Shown here piece by piece: positions 44,107 to 54,184 of a DNA stretch of 54,893 nucleotides (positions within the stretch are counted from its first letter, which is position 1; every line of letters begins with the position of its first letter). The stretch is taken from contig JAHBZS010000033.1 in NCBI GenBank assembly GCA_019635285.1, forward strand, positions 1-54,893, given 5' to 3'. Source of the stretch: Rubrivivax sp. Lineage in GTDB: Bacteria; Pseudomonadota; Gammaproteobacteria; Burkholderiales; Burkholderiaceae_C. The notes under the pieces are model-generated. The model did not search any database. It saw nothing but the letters and a program-made list of their open reading frames with translations, and was not told where the DNA came from. The position numbers and the translations under genes are program-made.

Positions 44107-45968
44107 ATGCCGACCCGACAACGTGCCTTCATCGTCGAGATCCTGACGCTGCTCGCGCTGGTCGCGGCCCCCTTCGTGCTGCCGCACCTGGGCTTCTCGC
44201 CGACGACGATCAACCGCATCCTGATCTGGGGCCTGGTGGGCATCGGCTTCGACCTGCTGTTCGGCTTCACCGGGCTGCTCTCCTTCGGCCAGGCCGCGTT
44301 CTTCGGCACCGGCGGCATGTTCGCGGCCTACCTGCTGACCGAGACCTCCTTCGACAACACCATCCTGGCGACGCTGGCCGGCACGGCCGTCGCCGGCGTC
44401 GTGGGCTATCTGATCGGCCTGCTGGCGCTGCGGCGTACCGGCATCTACTTCGCGATGATCACCGTGGCCATCGCCGAGGTGTTCTTCTTCCTCGAGTTCA
44501 ACCCGCTGTCGGCCTACACCGGCGGCGAGAACGGGCTGCCCGGCGTGCCGCCGCCGAACCTGAAGCTCGGCTTCACGACCCTCACGTTCGACAGCAACCT
44601 GCAGATGTACGGCTTCTTCGCCTTCTGGTACTTCGTCGGCATGGTGCTCGCGCTGCGCATCGTGCGCTCGCCGGTGGGGCTGCTGCTGCGCGCCATCCGC
44701 GACAACCCGCTGCGCGCCCAGGCGCTGGGCCACGACATCCGTCGCTACAAGCTCACCGTCTTTGTCGTCGCGGCGATGTACGCGGGCTTCGGCGGCAGCC
44801 TGCTCGGCATGCTGCAGGGCTTCATGCCGCCGGATGCCTTCATGTTCCACACCTCGGGCGAGATCGTCATGCAGACCGCCATCGGCGGTGCGGGCTGGCT
44901 GTTCGGGCCGCTGCTGGGCGCGACGGTGTGGCTGTTCCTGAGCGACTTCTTCCAGACCACGCTGAACCTCGGCGCCACCTGGAAGCTGGTGCTGGGCATC
45001 GTCTTCGTGCTGCTGGTCATCTTCCTGCGGCACGGGCTGGTGGGCGCGATCGTCGGCCTGTACCGCCTGCTGCGGCCGCACGCGCCGTCGGCGGCCGCGC
45101 AAACCGGCGGCGCCACTGCAGACGCCGCGATGCCGCCGGCCGAGCCAGCGGCGGCGGCCGCGGAGTCACGGCACAAGGCCACGCGCAGCACCACCGGCCC
45201 GATCCTGCGCGTCGAAGGCCTGAGCAAGCGCTACGGCGGCCTGCTGGCCAACGACGGCATCGACTTCAGCGTCGAGCACGGCGAGATCCGCGGCATCATC
45301 GGGCCCAACGGCGCCGGCAAGAGCACCTTCTTCAAGATGCTCACCTGCGAGGTGCAGCCCAGCGCCGGCAAGATCGTCTTCGACGGCCGCGACATCACCG
45401 GCATGCAGGTCGCCGACGCCTGCCAGCTGGGCCTGACCAAGAGCTACCAGATCAACCAGCTCTTCGACCGGCTCACGGTGCGGCAGAACCTGGCCATCGC
45501 GGCGCTGGGCGAGCTGCGCGGCAAGTTCCGGCTCGACCTGCTGAAGTCGCTGCCGAAGGTGCGCGGACTCGATGCGCAGGTCGAGAGCACCGCGGCGCTG
45601 GTGCACTTGAGCAGCCGGCTGGACACGCCGGTGGCCGAGCTGGCCTACGGCGAAAAGCGCCGGCTGGAGATCGGCCTGGCGCTGGCCACCTCGCCGAGCC
45701 TGCTGCTGCTGGACGAGCCGCTGGCCGGCATGAGCCCGCAGGAACGGGTGGAGACGGTGGCGCTGCTCAAGTCCATCGCCGCCGGCCGCACGATGATCGT
45801 CATCGACCACGACATGGACGCGCTGTTCGAACTCGTCGGCAAGGTCACCGTGCTGCAGGAAGGCCGCCTCTTGGTCGAAGGCACGCCGGACGAGATCCGC
45901 GGCAACGCCGACGTGCAGGAGGCCTACCTGGGCGGCATCCACGACGAGGTGGCCCCCGAGGCGCAGCC

Positions 45969-45972
<4 letters not shown>
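44107..45972 (+). CDS. Fused LivM-type permease and LivG-type ATPase
   Basis: 621 residues. Residues 1-320 are a LivM permease (FGFTGLLSFGQAAFFGTGG, IGGAGWLFGPLLGA). An Ala-rich linker (about 325-360) leads to a LivG ATPase with GPNGAGKST near 400, signature ELAYGEKRRLEIGLALA, Walker B LLLLDEPLAGMSP and H-loop VIDHDM. There is no stop or start between the domains. The fusion fixes a 1:1 ratio of permease and ATPase. The stop overlaps the next ATG. Confidence 0.9.
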
Positions 45973-46667
<695 letters not shown>

Positions 46668-46697
46668 CACCCGCACTGGCCCCACTACCATGGCCGC

Positions 46698-47114
46698 ATG
46701 AGCACGATCTTCCAGAAGCTGCTGTCGGGCGAGCTGCCCTGCGCCAAGGTCTACGAGGACGATCTGGTCTTCGCCTTCATGGACGCCGGCCAGGTCAACG
46801 ACGGCCACGTCATCGTCGCCACCAAGGCGCCGCGCGAGACGCTGCTGGACTGCAGCGACGACGAAGCCGCGGCGCTGATGCGTGCGGCGCGGCGCATGGC
46901 GCTGGCGGTGCAGGCGGCCTTTGCGCCTGACGGCATCACCGTGCTGCAGGCCAACAAGCCCGCCGGCTGGCAGACCGTGCCGCACCTGCACCTGCATGTG
47001 CTGCCGCGCCATGCCGGCGACGGCGTCGGCTTGGTCTGGCCGCGCAAGGAACCGGGCATCGACCGGCTGCGCGAGCTGGGGGCGCGCCTGCAGGCCCACC
47101 TAGACGCCCGCTGA
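46698..47114 (+). CDS. HIT family nucleotide hydrolase
   Basis: 138 residues. The histidine triad is in VPHLHLHVLPR. The N-terminal segment IFQKLLSGELPCAKVYEDDLVFAFMDAGQVNDGHVIVATK is typical of HinT/FHIT-like bacterial proteins that hydrolyse AMP-linked or dinucleotide substrates. The start is ATG 46698, 30 bases after livF. Confidence 0.9.
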   Translation: MSTIFQKLLSGELPCAKVYEDDLVFAFMDAGQVNDGHVIVATKAPRETLLDCSDDEAAALMRAARRMALAVQAAFAPDGITVLQANKPAGWQTVPHLHLHVLPRHAGDGVGLVWPRKEPGIDRLRELGARLQAHLDAR

Positions 47115-47195
47115 CGGGACGGCCGGCGGGGGTGCCGGCGCGTGAGAATGGGGGTCGGCGTTGAGCCCGACGCTCTTCAACCCCGGAGTCACCCG

Positions 47196-47330
47196 ATGTT
47201 CGCCAGGAGCTTCACCCGCGCCGTCGTGCGCACCCGCCAGGCCGCGGTGCGGCCAGGCGACGCGCCTGTCACCGGCGCGGCACGCCCAGGCAGGTCGGGG
47301 ACGCGCGCTTGCACTGAGGCCGCGGCATGA
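47196..47330 (+). CDS. Possible 44-residue peptide coupled to the DMT transporter gene
   Basis: A short Arg/Ala-rich reading frame starts with ATG 47196, with GGAG seven bases upstream. It ends in a TGA that overlaps the transporter ATG (ATGA). The layout looks like a coupled upstream gene or leader peptide, but the sequence has no recognised family. In 70% GC DNA such frames occur by chance. Confidence 0.3.
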   Translation: MFARSFTRAVVRTRQAAVRPGDAPVTGAARPGRSGTRACTEAAA

Positions 47331-48253
47331 CGGAACCCACCCAGCTGGCCGCATCCCGCCCGCTCCTGCGATGGCTCAACAGCCAAGCCGCGCTGATGCT
47401 GGTGGTCACCACGTTGCTGTGGGGCTGCAACGCCGTGGCCGCGCGCCTGGCGGTGGGCCAGGTCTCGCCGATGATGCTGACCACCGCGCGCTGGAGCGTC
47501 GCCTGCATCGCGCTGTGGTTCGTGGCACGCGGCGCGGTGGCCGCGCACGGCGCCACGCTGCGCCGGCACTGGCGCTACCTGACGGTGATGGGCGTGAGCG
47601 GCTTCACCGCCTTCAACGCGCTGTTCTACGCCGCCGCGCACCACACCACCGCCGCCAACATCGCCATCATCCAGGGCGTGATTCCGGTGCTGGTGCTGCT
47701 GGGCGGCGCGTTGCTGCATCTGCGCGTGACCGGCCGGCAGCTGGCGGGCGTGGCGGTGACGCTGGCCGGCATCGCGGTGGTGGCCTCGCACGGGCAATGG
47801 CGCGCGCTGGCGGCGCTGGACTTCAACATCGGCGACGTGTGGATGGTGCTGGCCTCGCTGCTCTACGCCGGCTACACGCTGGGGCTGCGCCGGCGCCCCG
47901 CCGTGCCGCCGCTGGTCTTCTTCGCGGCGGTGGCGGGGGTGGCGGCGCTGAGCTCGCTGCCGCTGCTGGCGGCCGAGGTGGCGGCCGGCCGCTTCTTCAT
48001 GCCCACGCCGCTGGGCTGGGCGCTGGTGCTGTTTGTCGGGCTGCTGCCGTCGTTCCTGGCGCAGGTGCTGTTCATCCGCGCCGTGGAGCTGATCGGGCCG
48101 GCGCGGGCCGGCGTCTTCTTGAACCTGACGCCGGTGTTCGGCCCGCTGCTGGCGGTGCCGCTGCTGGGCGAACCGCTGGCGCCGTACCACGTGCTGGCGC
48201 TGGTGCTGGTGCTGGGCGGCATCTGGATCGCCGAACACGCCCGCGCGCGCTAG
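47327..48253 (+). CDS. DMT-superfamily (EamA) transporter
   Basis: 308 residues with ten membrane segments in two EamA repeats. The first opens with LMLVVTTLLWGCNAVAARLAVGQVSP and the second spans about 160-300 (SLLYAGYTLGLRRRP, VELIGPARAGVFLNLTPVFGPLLAVPLLGEPL). Family members export amino acids or other metabolites; the substrate is not deducible. ATG 47327 is consistent with family length. Convergent with upp. Confidence 0.9.
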   Translation: MTEPTQLAASRPLLRWLNSQAALMLVVTTLLWGCNAVAARLAVGQVSPMMLTTARWSVACIALWFVARGAVAAHGATLRRHWRYLTVMGVSGFTAFNALFYAAAHHTTAANIAIIQGVIPVLVLLGGALLHLRVTGRQLAGVAVTLAGIAVVASHGQWRALAALDFNIGDVWMVLASLLYAGYTLGLRRRPAVPPLVFFAAVAGVAALSSLPLLAAEVAAGRFFMPTPLGWALVLFVGLLPSFLAQVLFIRAVELIGPARAGVFLNLTPVFGPLLAVPLLGEPLAPYHVLALVLVLGGIWIAEHARAR

Positions 48254-48334
48254 TGGCGCCCTGCCCCACGTCGGCGGCGCTCAGGCTCCAGGCCGCGGCG
48301 CCGGCCTGGCGTCGCGCGCGGTCGACCGCCGGGG

Positions 48335-48961
48335 CTACTTGGTGCCGAAGATCTTGTCGCCGGCGTCGCCCAGGCCGGGGATGATGTAGCCGACCTCGTT
48401 GAGGTGGCTGTCGATGGCCGCGGTCCAGCAGCGCACGTCGGGATGCGCCTTGTCCAGCGCGGCGATGCCTTCGGGCGCGGCCACCAGCACCAGCGCGCGG
48501 ATGTCCTTGCAGCCGCGGCGCTTGAGCAGGTCGACGGTGGCGATCATCGAGCCGGCCGTGGCCAGCATGGGGTCGATGATCAGCGCGGTGCGCTCCTCCA
48601 GGTGGCCGACGAAGCGCTCGAAGTACTGCTCGGGCTGCAGGGTCTCGTGGTTGCGGCTGACGCCCACCACGCTGACCTTGGCGTTGGGAATCATGTCCAG
48701 CACGCCGTCCAGCATGCCCAGCCCGGCGCGCAGGATCGGCACCACCGTCACCTTGCGTCCGGCGATCTGCTCGATCTGCACCGGGCCGCTCCAGCATTCG
48801 ATGGTGGTCTGCTCCAGCGGAAAGTCGGCCGTGGCCTCGTAGGCCAGCAGGCGCGCGATCTCGTTGGTCAGCTCGCGGAACTTCTTGGTCGAGATCTCGT
48901 GCTCGCGCAGCAGACCGATCTTGTGGCGAACCAGCGGATGGCGGATGGCGGTGACGGACAT
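48335..48961 (-). CDS. upp: Uracil phosphoribosyltransferase
   Basis: 208 residues, the normal length. It makes UMP from uracil and PRPP in pyrimidine salvage. The PRPP loop is in [24 protein letters not shown], and the uracil-binding C-terminus is [18 protein letters not shown]. It lies 46 bases after a BenE-type transporter gene on the same strand, so co-transcription is possible. Confidence 0.96.
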   Translation of the reverse strand: MSVTAIRHPLVRHKIGLLREHEISTKKFRELTNEIARLLAYEATADFPLEQTTIECWSGPVQIEQIAGRKVTVVPILRAGLGMLDGVLDMIPNAKVSVVGVSRNHETLQPEQYFERFVGHLEERTALIIDPMLATAGSMIATVDLLKRRGCKDIRALVLVAAPEGIAALDKAHPDVRCWTAAIDSHLNEVGYIIPGLGDAGDKIFGTK

Positions 48962-49007
48962 GGGTGGGCTCGGGCAGCGGGTTCGCGCCAGTGTAGCCAG
49001 CCGCGGG

Positions 49008-50225
49008 CTACTTGAAGTCGGCGTGCTCCAGCAGCCAGGACACCACGAAGCCGGCCAGCAGCCCCCAGAAGGCCGCGCCGATGTTCCACAGCCCCAGGTC
49101 GGCCACCGTCACCAGAAAGGCGACCAGCGCGCCGAGCGTGAAGCGGTCCTTGAACGAGGTGACGAAGGCGGCCTGCAGCACGCGCAGCATGGCCAGGCCG
49201 GCCAGCGCCATGATGAAGGCCTTGGGCGCATGCAGCATCAGCCGCGTGCAGGCCGGGGCCAGCAGGCCGAAGCCCAGCGCCAGCAGCCCGGTGACGATGC
49301 CGGCGCTGTAGTGGCGCGACTTCTCGCCCGACGAACTGATGATCGCGTTGGTCGGCCCGGTGAGGCAGCTGCTGACCGCGCCGACCGCCGCGCTGGCCAG
49401 CGCGCCGGCGCCGCAGGCCACGGTGATGGCGTTGACCGGCGGCTCGTGCCCGACGGCGCGCAGCACCGCGATGCCCTGCCCGTTCTGCACCACCAGCACG
49501 GTGATGGCCAGCGGAATGACCAGCTCGACCATCGCCGCCCACGACCAGGCCGGCGCCTGCCACAGCGGCCGTGCCAGCTCGATGGCGCCCAGCGTGGCCG
49601 TGTCGAAGCGGCCGAGCAGCGCAATGGCCAGCGCACCGGCCAGCAGCGCACCGATCAGCGGCGGCAGCCGCCGCCCGGCCGCAGGCCACAGGCTCAGGCC
49701 CAGCCAGGCCACGACCATCGCGCCGGCGATGCCCGGGTCCTGCTGCAAGGCGCGCACCAGGTCCAGCCCGAAGCGCAGAAACACGCCGGCCACCATGCCC
49801 ATGACGATGGGCATGGGCACCGCCTGCATCGCCCGCCGCACCCAGCCCGACAGGCCCAGCAGCAGGATCAGCAGCCCGGTGGCCACATAGGCGCCCACCA
49901 CCTCGGCAAAGCTCAGATGCGCCAGCGCCGGGCCGACGAGCACCGTGCCGGGGATCGTCCAGAAGAAGGCCAGCGGCTGGCGGTACAGCCAGCAGAACAG
50001 GATGGTCAGCAGCCCGTTGACGAAGAACGCGCCGAACAGCCACGAGGCCAGCTGCGCCTCGCTCAAGCCCCCGCGCGAGCCCACCGACAGGATGATGGCC
50101 ACCGGCGCGGTGGCCGCGAACAGCCAGCCGATGAAGCCGTTGGCCACGTAGCCGGGGCCGAGGTCGGCGAGCAGCTGGCGCAGCGACGGGGGGGCGGTGG
50201 TGGGGCGTTCGAGGCTGGAAGCCAT
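49008..50225 (-). CDS. benE: BenE family benzoate/H+ symporter-like transporter
   Basis: 405 residues, about 12 membrane segments. Family motifs include [33 protein letters not shown] and [23 protein letters not shown]. The family imports benzoate with protons, but substrate may differ here, as no benzoate-degradation genes are near. The start ATG 50225 ([10 protein letters not shown]) is preferred over the upstream codon at 50306. Confidence 0.88.
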   Translation of the reverse strand: MASSLERPTTAPPSLRQLLADLGPGYVANGFIGWLFAATAPVAIILSVGSRGGLSEAQLASWLFGAFFVNGLLTILFCWLYRQPLAFFWTIPGTVLVGPALAHLSFAEVVGAYVATGLLILLLGLSGWVRRAMQAVPMPIVMGMVAGVFLRFGLDLVRALQQDPGIAGAMVVAWLGLSLWPAAGRRLPPLIGALLAGALAIALLGRFDTATLGAIELARPLWQAPAWSWAAMVELVIPLAITVLVVQNGQGIAVLRAVGHEPPVNAITVACGAGALASAAVGAVSSCLTGPTNAIISSSGEKSRHYSAGIVTGLLALGFGLLAPACTRLMLHAPKAFIMALAGLAMLRVLQAAFVTSFKDRFTLGALVAFLVTVADLGLWNIGAAFWGLLAGFVVSWLLEHADFK

Positions 50226-50729
50226 GCGGGCGATGCTAGCGTGGCCTTGCTGGCACGCGGCGCAAGCGCCCGTGCCCACAGCCGACCATCGGCGTGCGAT
50301 GCCCAATTCGCGCTACCGGACCCGACGCCGTCCTCCGACGCTTGAGACAGCGGTCGTTGGCAAGAGCGCGGGCCGATCAGAGAGCGGCGTCTGCTCTGGC
50401 CAAATGCTGGAGCTCCGGTGCGAGATGCCGCCGCTGGGCGGCGAATCTGGCGATCAGCGGGATAGTCGCGTGCTCTGCCCAGGATCGGGCTACTGCCAGC
50501 GGGCGCGGTTGTTCAGGGCGTAGGCTACTTTGCGAGCCGAACTGCCGGCTTTCTTGACATGCTGCATTGCGGCGACCGCGGTGGGTGAACGTAAGTGCCT
50601 GACCAACCTCGTATTCGTTGACGACGGCGCGATTCTTGCGGACCGAGGGAGGGCGCCGGGAATCTGCTTTGCCTCCGCCCATGAGGAGTTAGATGCTCCG
50701 CGAGCCCATCCACTCCCGGGAGTTGTTCG
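50226..50729. other. 504-bp region without a recognised gene, reduced GC
   Basis: No conserved protein, RNA or repeat is recognised here. GC content is visibly lower than in the flanking core genes, and short open frames exist on both strands without a plausible start or family. It could be the remains of an older insertion together with the PEP-CTERM gene that follows. Confidence 0.4.
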
Positions 50730-51560
50730 ATGCAGCGATCCAGTCTTTCAATGCCTCTACTCCGTGGCACCGTAAAGGCCCTGTGCGTAGCGAGTCTGCT
50801 CTCGGCGACTGCCGCTTCGCAGGCGACTCTGATCGGTCTGTCCTCCGGAAGGTCGGGCCTCTATGACATCAATTCGACAACGGGCGCGGCAACTTTGATC
50901 ACGCCGGTGGCTAGTCTGGGGGGCAGCTTCGTCGGCTTGGAGTACCTCGGCGGCAAGTTGTACGCGACCAACCTTTGCGATGCCAAGTGCTACACCTTCG
51001 GTACGATCGACATGACAACAGGCGCCTACACAGCCCTCAACAAGCAAGAAGGATCGGCGAATTGGTCCGGCTTGGCAGGCAATGAGGCTCTGCAGCTGCT
51101 CTACACGATCGACGGCAGTGACGGATCCAAGTTGAAGTCGATTACGACGGCGGGCCTGATTTCGACGATCGGTGCGACCGCGCCGTCGATTGGTGGCGGG
51201 GGCATGGCGTATGACGATGCGAATGGCATTCTCTATGCCACAGGTGACGGCAGCCTGTGGATGGTAAATACTTCCACCGCCGCCGCAACGCTGATCGGCG
51301 CGCTCGGAATCAACGCCGCGAATATCGGCCTAGCCTATGACGAGGACTCGAGGACCTTGTTCGCAAACTCAGCTGACGGTCTCTTCACCGTGAATACATC
51401 TACCGGTGCGGCCACATTCGTCGGGAACAATGGAACGCTGGGCGCTGGAGCTAAGTTCATCGACGGCTTGGCCTGGGCTCCTGTCCCCGAACCCGGCACG
51501 CTCGCGTTACTCGGTCTCGGACTCGCCGGCCTTGCCGCTTCGCCTCGGCGCAAGCAGTAA
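50730..51560 (+). CDS. PEP-CTERM sorting domain protein
   Basis: 276 residues. Signal peptide (ALCVASLLSATAASQA), then a repetitive beta-rich body with at least four repeats of the type YDINSTTGAATLI, TIDMTTGAYTAL, MVNTSTAAATLIG and TVNTSTGAATFVG, suggesting a beta-propeller. The C-terminus is VPEPGTLALLGLGLAGLAA followed by Arg/Lys, the PEP-CTERM signal processed by exosortase. The protein would be exported and anchored or released with exopolysaccharide. ATG 50730 has GGGAG seven bases upstream. Lower GC than its neighbours. A strong terminator follows. Confidence 0.88.
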   Translation: MQRSSLSMPLLRGTVKALCVASLLSATAASQATLIGLSSGRSGLYDINSTTGAATLITPVASLGGSFVGLEYLGGKLYATNLCDAKCYTFGTIDMTTGAYTALNKQEGSANWSGLAGNEALQLLYTIDGSDGSKLKSITTAGLISTIGATAPSIGGGGMAYDDANGILYATGDGSLWMVNTSTAAATLIGALGINAANIGLAYDEDSRTLFANSADGLFTVNTSTGAATFVGNNGTLGAGAKFIDGLAWAPVPEPGTLALLGLGLAGLAASPRRKQ

Positions 51561-51578
51561 TCGGCAACGCTTGCCCAC

Positions 51579-51606
51579 AAGCCCGCCAATGTGGCGGGCT
51601 TTCTAT
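51579..51606 (+). terminator. Intrinsic terminator of the PEP-CTERM gene
   Basis: Perfect 9-bp stem AAGCCCGCC and GGCGGGCTT with a 5-base loop, followed by TCTAT. It lies 18 bases after the stop codon. It also separates this gene from the convergent cobB. Confidence 0.88.
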
Positions 51607-51711
51607 CTGGTCTTGCTGATTGCGTGTCCCCGGTAGAGGCATGCTTGGTACTCCCAAGCCAGTGGCCGCTCTTGCGCAGATTCCAGTTCCGGTCGTCGGC
51701 CGCGACTCCGA

Positions 51712-52452
51712 TCAGCCCTCATCCAACACCCGCGGCAACACCTCCGCCGCCGTCCCCCGCAGCAGCCAATGCGCCTCGCCGTCGATCTCGCTGGCCTGCG
51801 GGTTGACGATCACCACCTTCGCGCCCGCACGCCGCGCCACGCGGGCCAGCCCGGCCGCGGGCCACACCGCACCCGAGGTGCCGACCACCAGCAGCACGTC
51901 GCAGTCGCGTGCCGCGCGTTCGGCGGCGTCGATGGCGTCTTCGGGCAGCATCTCGCCGAACCACACCACACCGGGGCGCAGCAGGTTGCCGCAGTCGGCG
52001 CAGGCTGGGGGCTCGCCGGGCTGGGCGTGCGTGATGGCGCAGCCCAGGCCGCGCGGACAGGCTTCCAGCCAGCGGTCGGCCAGGATGTCGCCGTGCAGGC
52101 GAACCGTCTGCGGCCAGCCGGCGCGCTGGTGCAGATCGTCGACGTTCTGCGTGACGATCGTCAGCACGCCGGGCCGGCGGCGGCCGTAGTCGGCCAGCGC
52201 CACATGGCCTGCGTTGGGCTGGGCGTCGCGCACGCCCTGCTTGCGCTCGGCATACCAGGCCCAGACGCGCGCCGGGTCGGCGCGGAAGCCTTCTTCGCTG
52301 GCCAGCTGGGCCGGGTCGAAGCGGCTCCACAGGCCGCTCATCGCGTCGCGGAAGGTGGGGATGCCGCTCTCGGCGCTCATGCCCGCGCCGGTGAGCACGC
52401 AGACCCGGCGCGCCTGCGCCAGCTGCGCGCGCACGGCTTCGACGTCAGTCAC
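51712..52452 (-). CDS. cobB: Sir2-family NAD-dependent protein deacylase
   Basis: 246 residues. The NAD-binding motif is [19 protein letters not shown], with [11 protein letters not shown] and catalytic His in VRLHGDI. Zinc cysteines are in CPRGLGC and [19 protein letters not shown] and VIVNPQ complete the fold. It removes acyl groups from lysines. The ATG at 52452 overlaps the rlmB stop by eight bases, so the two are co-transcribed. Confidence 0.9.
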   Translation of the reverse strand: MTDVEAVRAQLAQARRVCVLTGAGMSAESGIPTFRDAMSGLWSRFDPAQLASEEGFRADPARVWAWYAERKQGVRDAQPNAGHVALADYGRRRPGVLTIVTQNVDDLHQRAGWPQTVRLHGDILADRWLEACPRGLGCAITHAQPGEPPACADCGNLLRPGVVWFGEMLPEDAIDAAERAARDCDVLLVVGTSGAVWPAAGLARVARRAGAKVVIVNPQASEIDGEAHWLLRGTAAEVLPRVLDEG

Positions 52453-53197
52453 CGTCGTCGCCGGCCTGGCGCTGCCGCTGCACCTCGTACAGGCACACGC
52501 CGGCGGCCACCGACACGTTCAGGCTTTCCACCGCGCCGAGCATCGGGATGCGCACCAGCACATCGCAGGTCTTGCGCGTCAGCTGGCGCATGCCCTTCCC
52601 TTCGGCGCCCAGCACCAGCGCCAGCGGGCCGCGCAGGTTGGCTTCGTACAGCGTGATCGGCGCGTCGTCGCTGGTGCCGACGATGCGGATGTCGCGCTCC
52701 TTCAACTCGTTCAGGCTGCGCGCCAGGTTGGTGACCATCAGGTAGGGCACGGTCTCGGCGGCGCCGCTGGCCACCTTGGCGACGGTGGCGTTCAGCCCCA
52801 CCGCATGGTCCTTGGGTGCGATCACCGCGTGCACGCCGGCGCCGTCGGCCACGCGCAGGCAGGCGCCCAGGTTGTGCGGGTCGGTCACGCCGTCCAGCGC
52901 CAGCAGCAGCGGCGGGCCTTGCACCGCATCCAGCAGGTCGTCCAGCGAATGCGTCTGCGGCAGCGGCGTCACGCGCGCCACCACGCCCTGGTGGCGCGGC
53001 GTGCCGGCCAGCTGCGTCAGCCGGGCATCGTCGCTTTCCACCACGCGCACGCCGGCGGCCTGGGCGCGTTCGAGCAGCTGGCGCATGCGCTGGTCGCGGC
53101 GCGTCACGTCGAACTGCACCTCGGTGACCGACCCGGCAGCGGTTTTCAGGCGCACGCCGACCGCGTGGAAACCGAACAGGGTGTGGCGCGTGCTCAT
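52445..53197 (-). CDS. rlmB: 23S rRNA (guanosine-2251-2'-O)-methyltransferase
   Basis: 250-residue SPOUT methyltransferase. The RNA-binding N-domain begins [16 protein letters not shown]. The catalytic domain has [31 protein letters not shown] and [24 protein letters not shown] (the knot). I place the start at ATG 53197; the upstream ATGs at 53230-53236 would add 13 unrelated residues. Downstream of the integron-like cassettes on the same strand. Confidence 0.92.
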   Translation of the reverse strand: MSTRHTLFGFHAVGVRLKTAAGSVTEVQFDVTRRDQRMRQLLERAQAAGVRVVESDDARLTQLAGTPRHQGVVARVTPLPQTHSLDDLLDAVQGPPLLLALDGVTDPHNLGACLRVADGAGVHAVIAPKDHAVGLNATVAKVASGAAETVPYLMVTNLARSLNELKERDIRIVGTSDDAPITLYEANLRGPLALVLGAEGKGMRQLTRKTCDVLVRIPMLGAVESLNVSVAAGVCLYEVQRQRQAGDDGD

Positions 53198-53274
53198 GCA
53201 TCCATTGTGACCTTGCTCCGCCACGCTCATGTGCACCGGGGGCCGCCGCCTCCGCCCGCGTAGGGCGCCGACTT

Positions 53275-53329
53275 GGTTGCGACTCGCGCCACGAGATTGT
53301 TGGGCCTCGGCTCGAGCGAGGGGTTAGCG
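53275..53329 (-). mobile_element. attC-like site of cassette B (distal, right core lost)
   Basis: On the minus strand it starts CGCTAACCCCTC, six bases after the cassette B stop codon. The start resembles the other attC (shared CTAACCCCTC, then TC and AG at matching positions). A stem of CTCGAGCC with GGCGCGAG (one mismatch) follows. It then ends in CGCAACC, where an intact site would have AACG followed by TT. The divergence falls at the expected crossover point, so this is probably the end of the array. Confidence 0.6.
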
Positions 53330-54127
53330 AGGCGTCACTTGCCGATGAAGCATCCGTTCTCTCGGCATGCCTTTGGACCACTCCAGAACATGGCATTCCA
53401 CTCGAGAGGGTTCATCGGTCGGTCTCTGTTGTAGAAAACCGCTCCACCGTTCGCCAGTTGCCAACCATGCAGCCGAACGCCGGCAGTTGGTAGCCCTTGA
53501 GATGCCGTCGGCTTGCCATAGAGGAACTCAAGAGCCTTGTAGCCAGTGCCATGAGCCCACCATGGGATGTTCACCGACGCGCGAGTGAGCTTTACGGAGG
53601 CGAAGAAGAATGCGATGAACATTGCCGGTACATGGTTGTATGACTCCACATCCATGAAGCAGGCTCGGTCATCGAGATGGCGATCAAAGCTTCTGTCGCA
53701 GCTGAGCCTTACGGTCGGGAAGTGCTGCCTGAGGTCGCGTTCAGTCCAACTCTCGGACAGTTCGTCGAACCGGAACTCGACTGCTGGTCGCTTCTCGGTG
53801 AGGTAGAGCCTGTACTCGTCAATGTTCTCGCGATAGATGAAGAGCGGAGCCGCGATGATCAAGACGCCGGCAAGGATCAATCCGACACGACGTGCGGACG
53901 GGAGTGCAGCCTTCGGCTGCTCGCCGGGGGAAAGTTGCATCTGTGACGCCTAAAACGAGATTGGGCCTTAACTCGCTTTTTTTGAAGCGGCGAGCAACGC
54001 CAGGTCGAGCTTGAGTGAATGGGCGTTTGGAGGCGAACAGCATGGAATTTGGTCTGAGCAGCAGAAGTGCGAGTCAGGCCGGCAGCCACTCACTTGCCGG
54101 AACGCCCAAAGTTCTCTTGCGCGTTAA
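53276..54127 (-). mobile_element. Integron-type gene cassette B
   Basis: The unit runs on the minus strand from TTAACG (54127, just after the attC of cassette A) to its own attC-like site. Its 5' core GTTAACG matches the inverse of its attC left core (GTTAGCG) at six of seven positions. It holds one gene in cassette orientation. The 187-base leader before the gene is unusually long. GC content is well below the flanking core genes. Confidence 0.6.
53335..53940 (-). CDS. Unknown membrane-anchored protein of cassette B
   Basis: 201 residues. One N-terminal membrane segment (VGLILAGVLIIAAPLFIY) puts the rest outside the cytoplasm or in the periplasm. The soluble part has three or more cysteines (LSCDRSF, RACFMD, ACRENGCFIG) that could form disulfides. 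No family is recognised. ATG 53940 lacks a clear Shine-Dalgarno sequence. The stop lies six bases before the attC-like site, which is typical cassette packing. Confidence 0.75.
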   Translation of the reverse strand: MQLSPGEQPKAALPSARRVGLILAGVLIIAAPLFIYRENIDEYRLYLTEKRPAVEFRFDELSESWTERDLRQHFPTVRLSCDRSFDRHLDDRACFMDVESYNHVPAMFIAFFFASVKLTRASVNIPWWAHGTGYKALEFLYGKPTASQGLPTAGVRLHGWQLANGGAVFYNRDRPMNPLEWNAMFWSGPKACRENGCFIGK

Positions 54128-54184
54128 CGTTCGACGTAAGGGGCGGCCCGCCTGCGGGACGTCCCCTTGACGGAGGGGTTAGAG
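54121..54184 (-). mobile_element. attC recombination site of cassette A
   Basis: Read on the minus strand: left core CTCTAAC, an unpaired spacer, then an arm CGTCAAGGGG that pairs with CCCCTTACG except for one extra C, matching the extrahelical base of attC sites. The apical stem is CCCGC with GCGGG. The right part is CGAACG followed by TT. Total about 64 bp. The site begins within the sequence of the stop codon region of the gene it follows. Confidence 0.75.

Noticed and set aside
50610-50700. GTTAGAT near 50690 resembling an attC right core before the PEP-CTERM gene
   Set aside because: No left core and no convincing hairpin upstream, and no attC follows the gene, which ends in a normal terminator.
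53960-54040. GTTAAGG and CAAGC-like pieces in the leader of cassette B resembling a third attC
   Set aside because: Arms pair poorly and the left core is absent. The 5' core at 54127 already matches the cassette B attC better.
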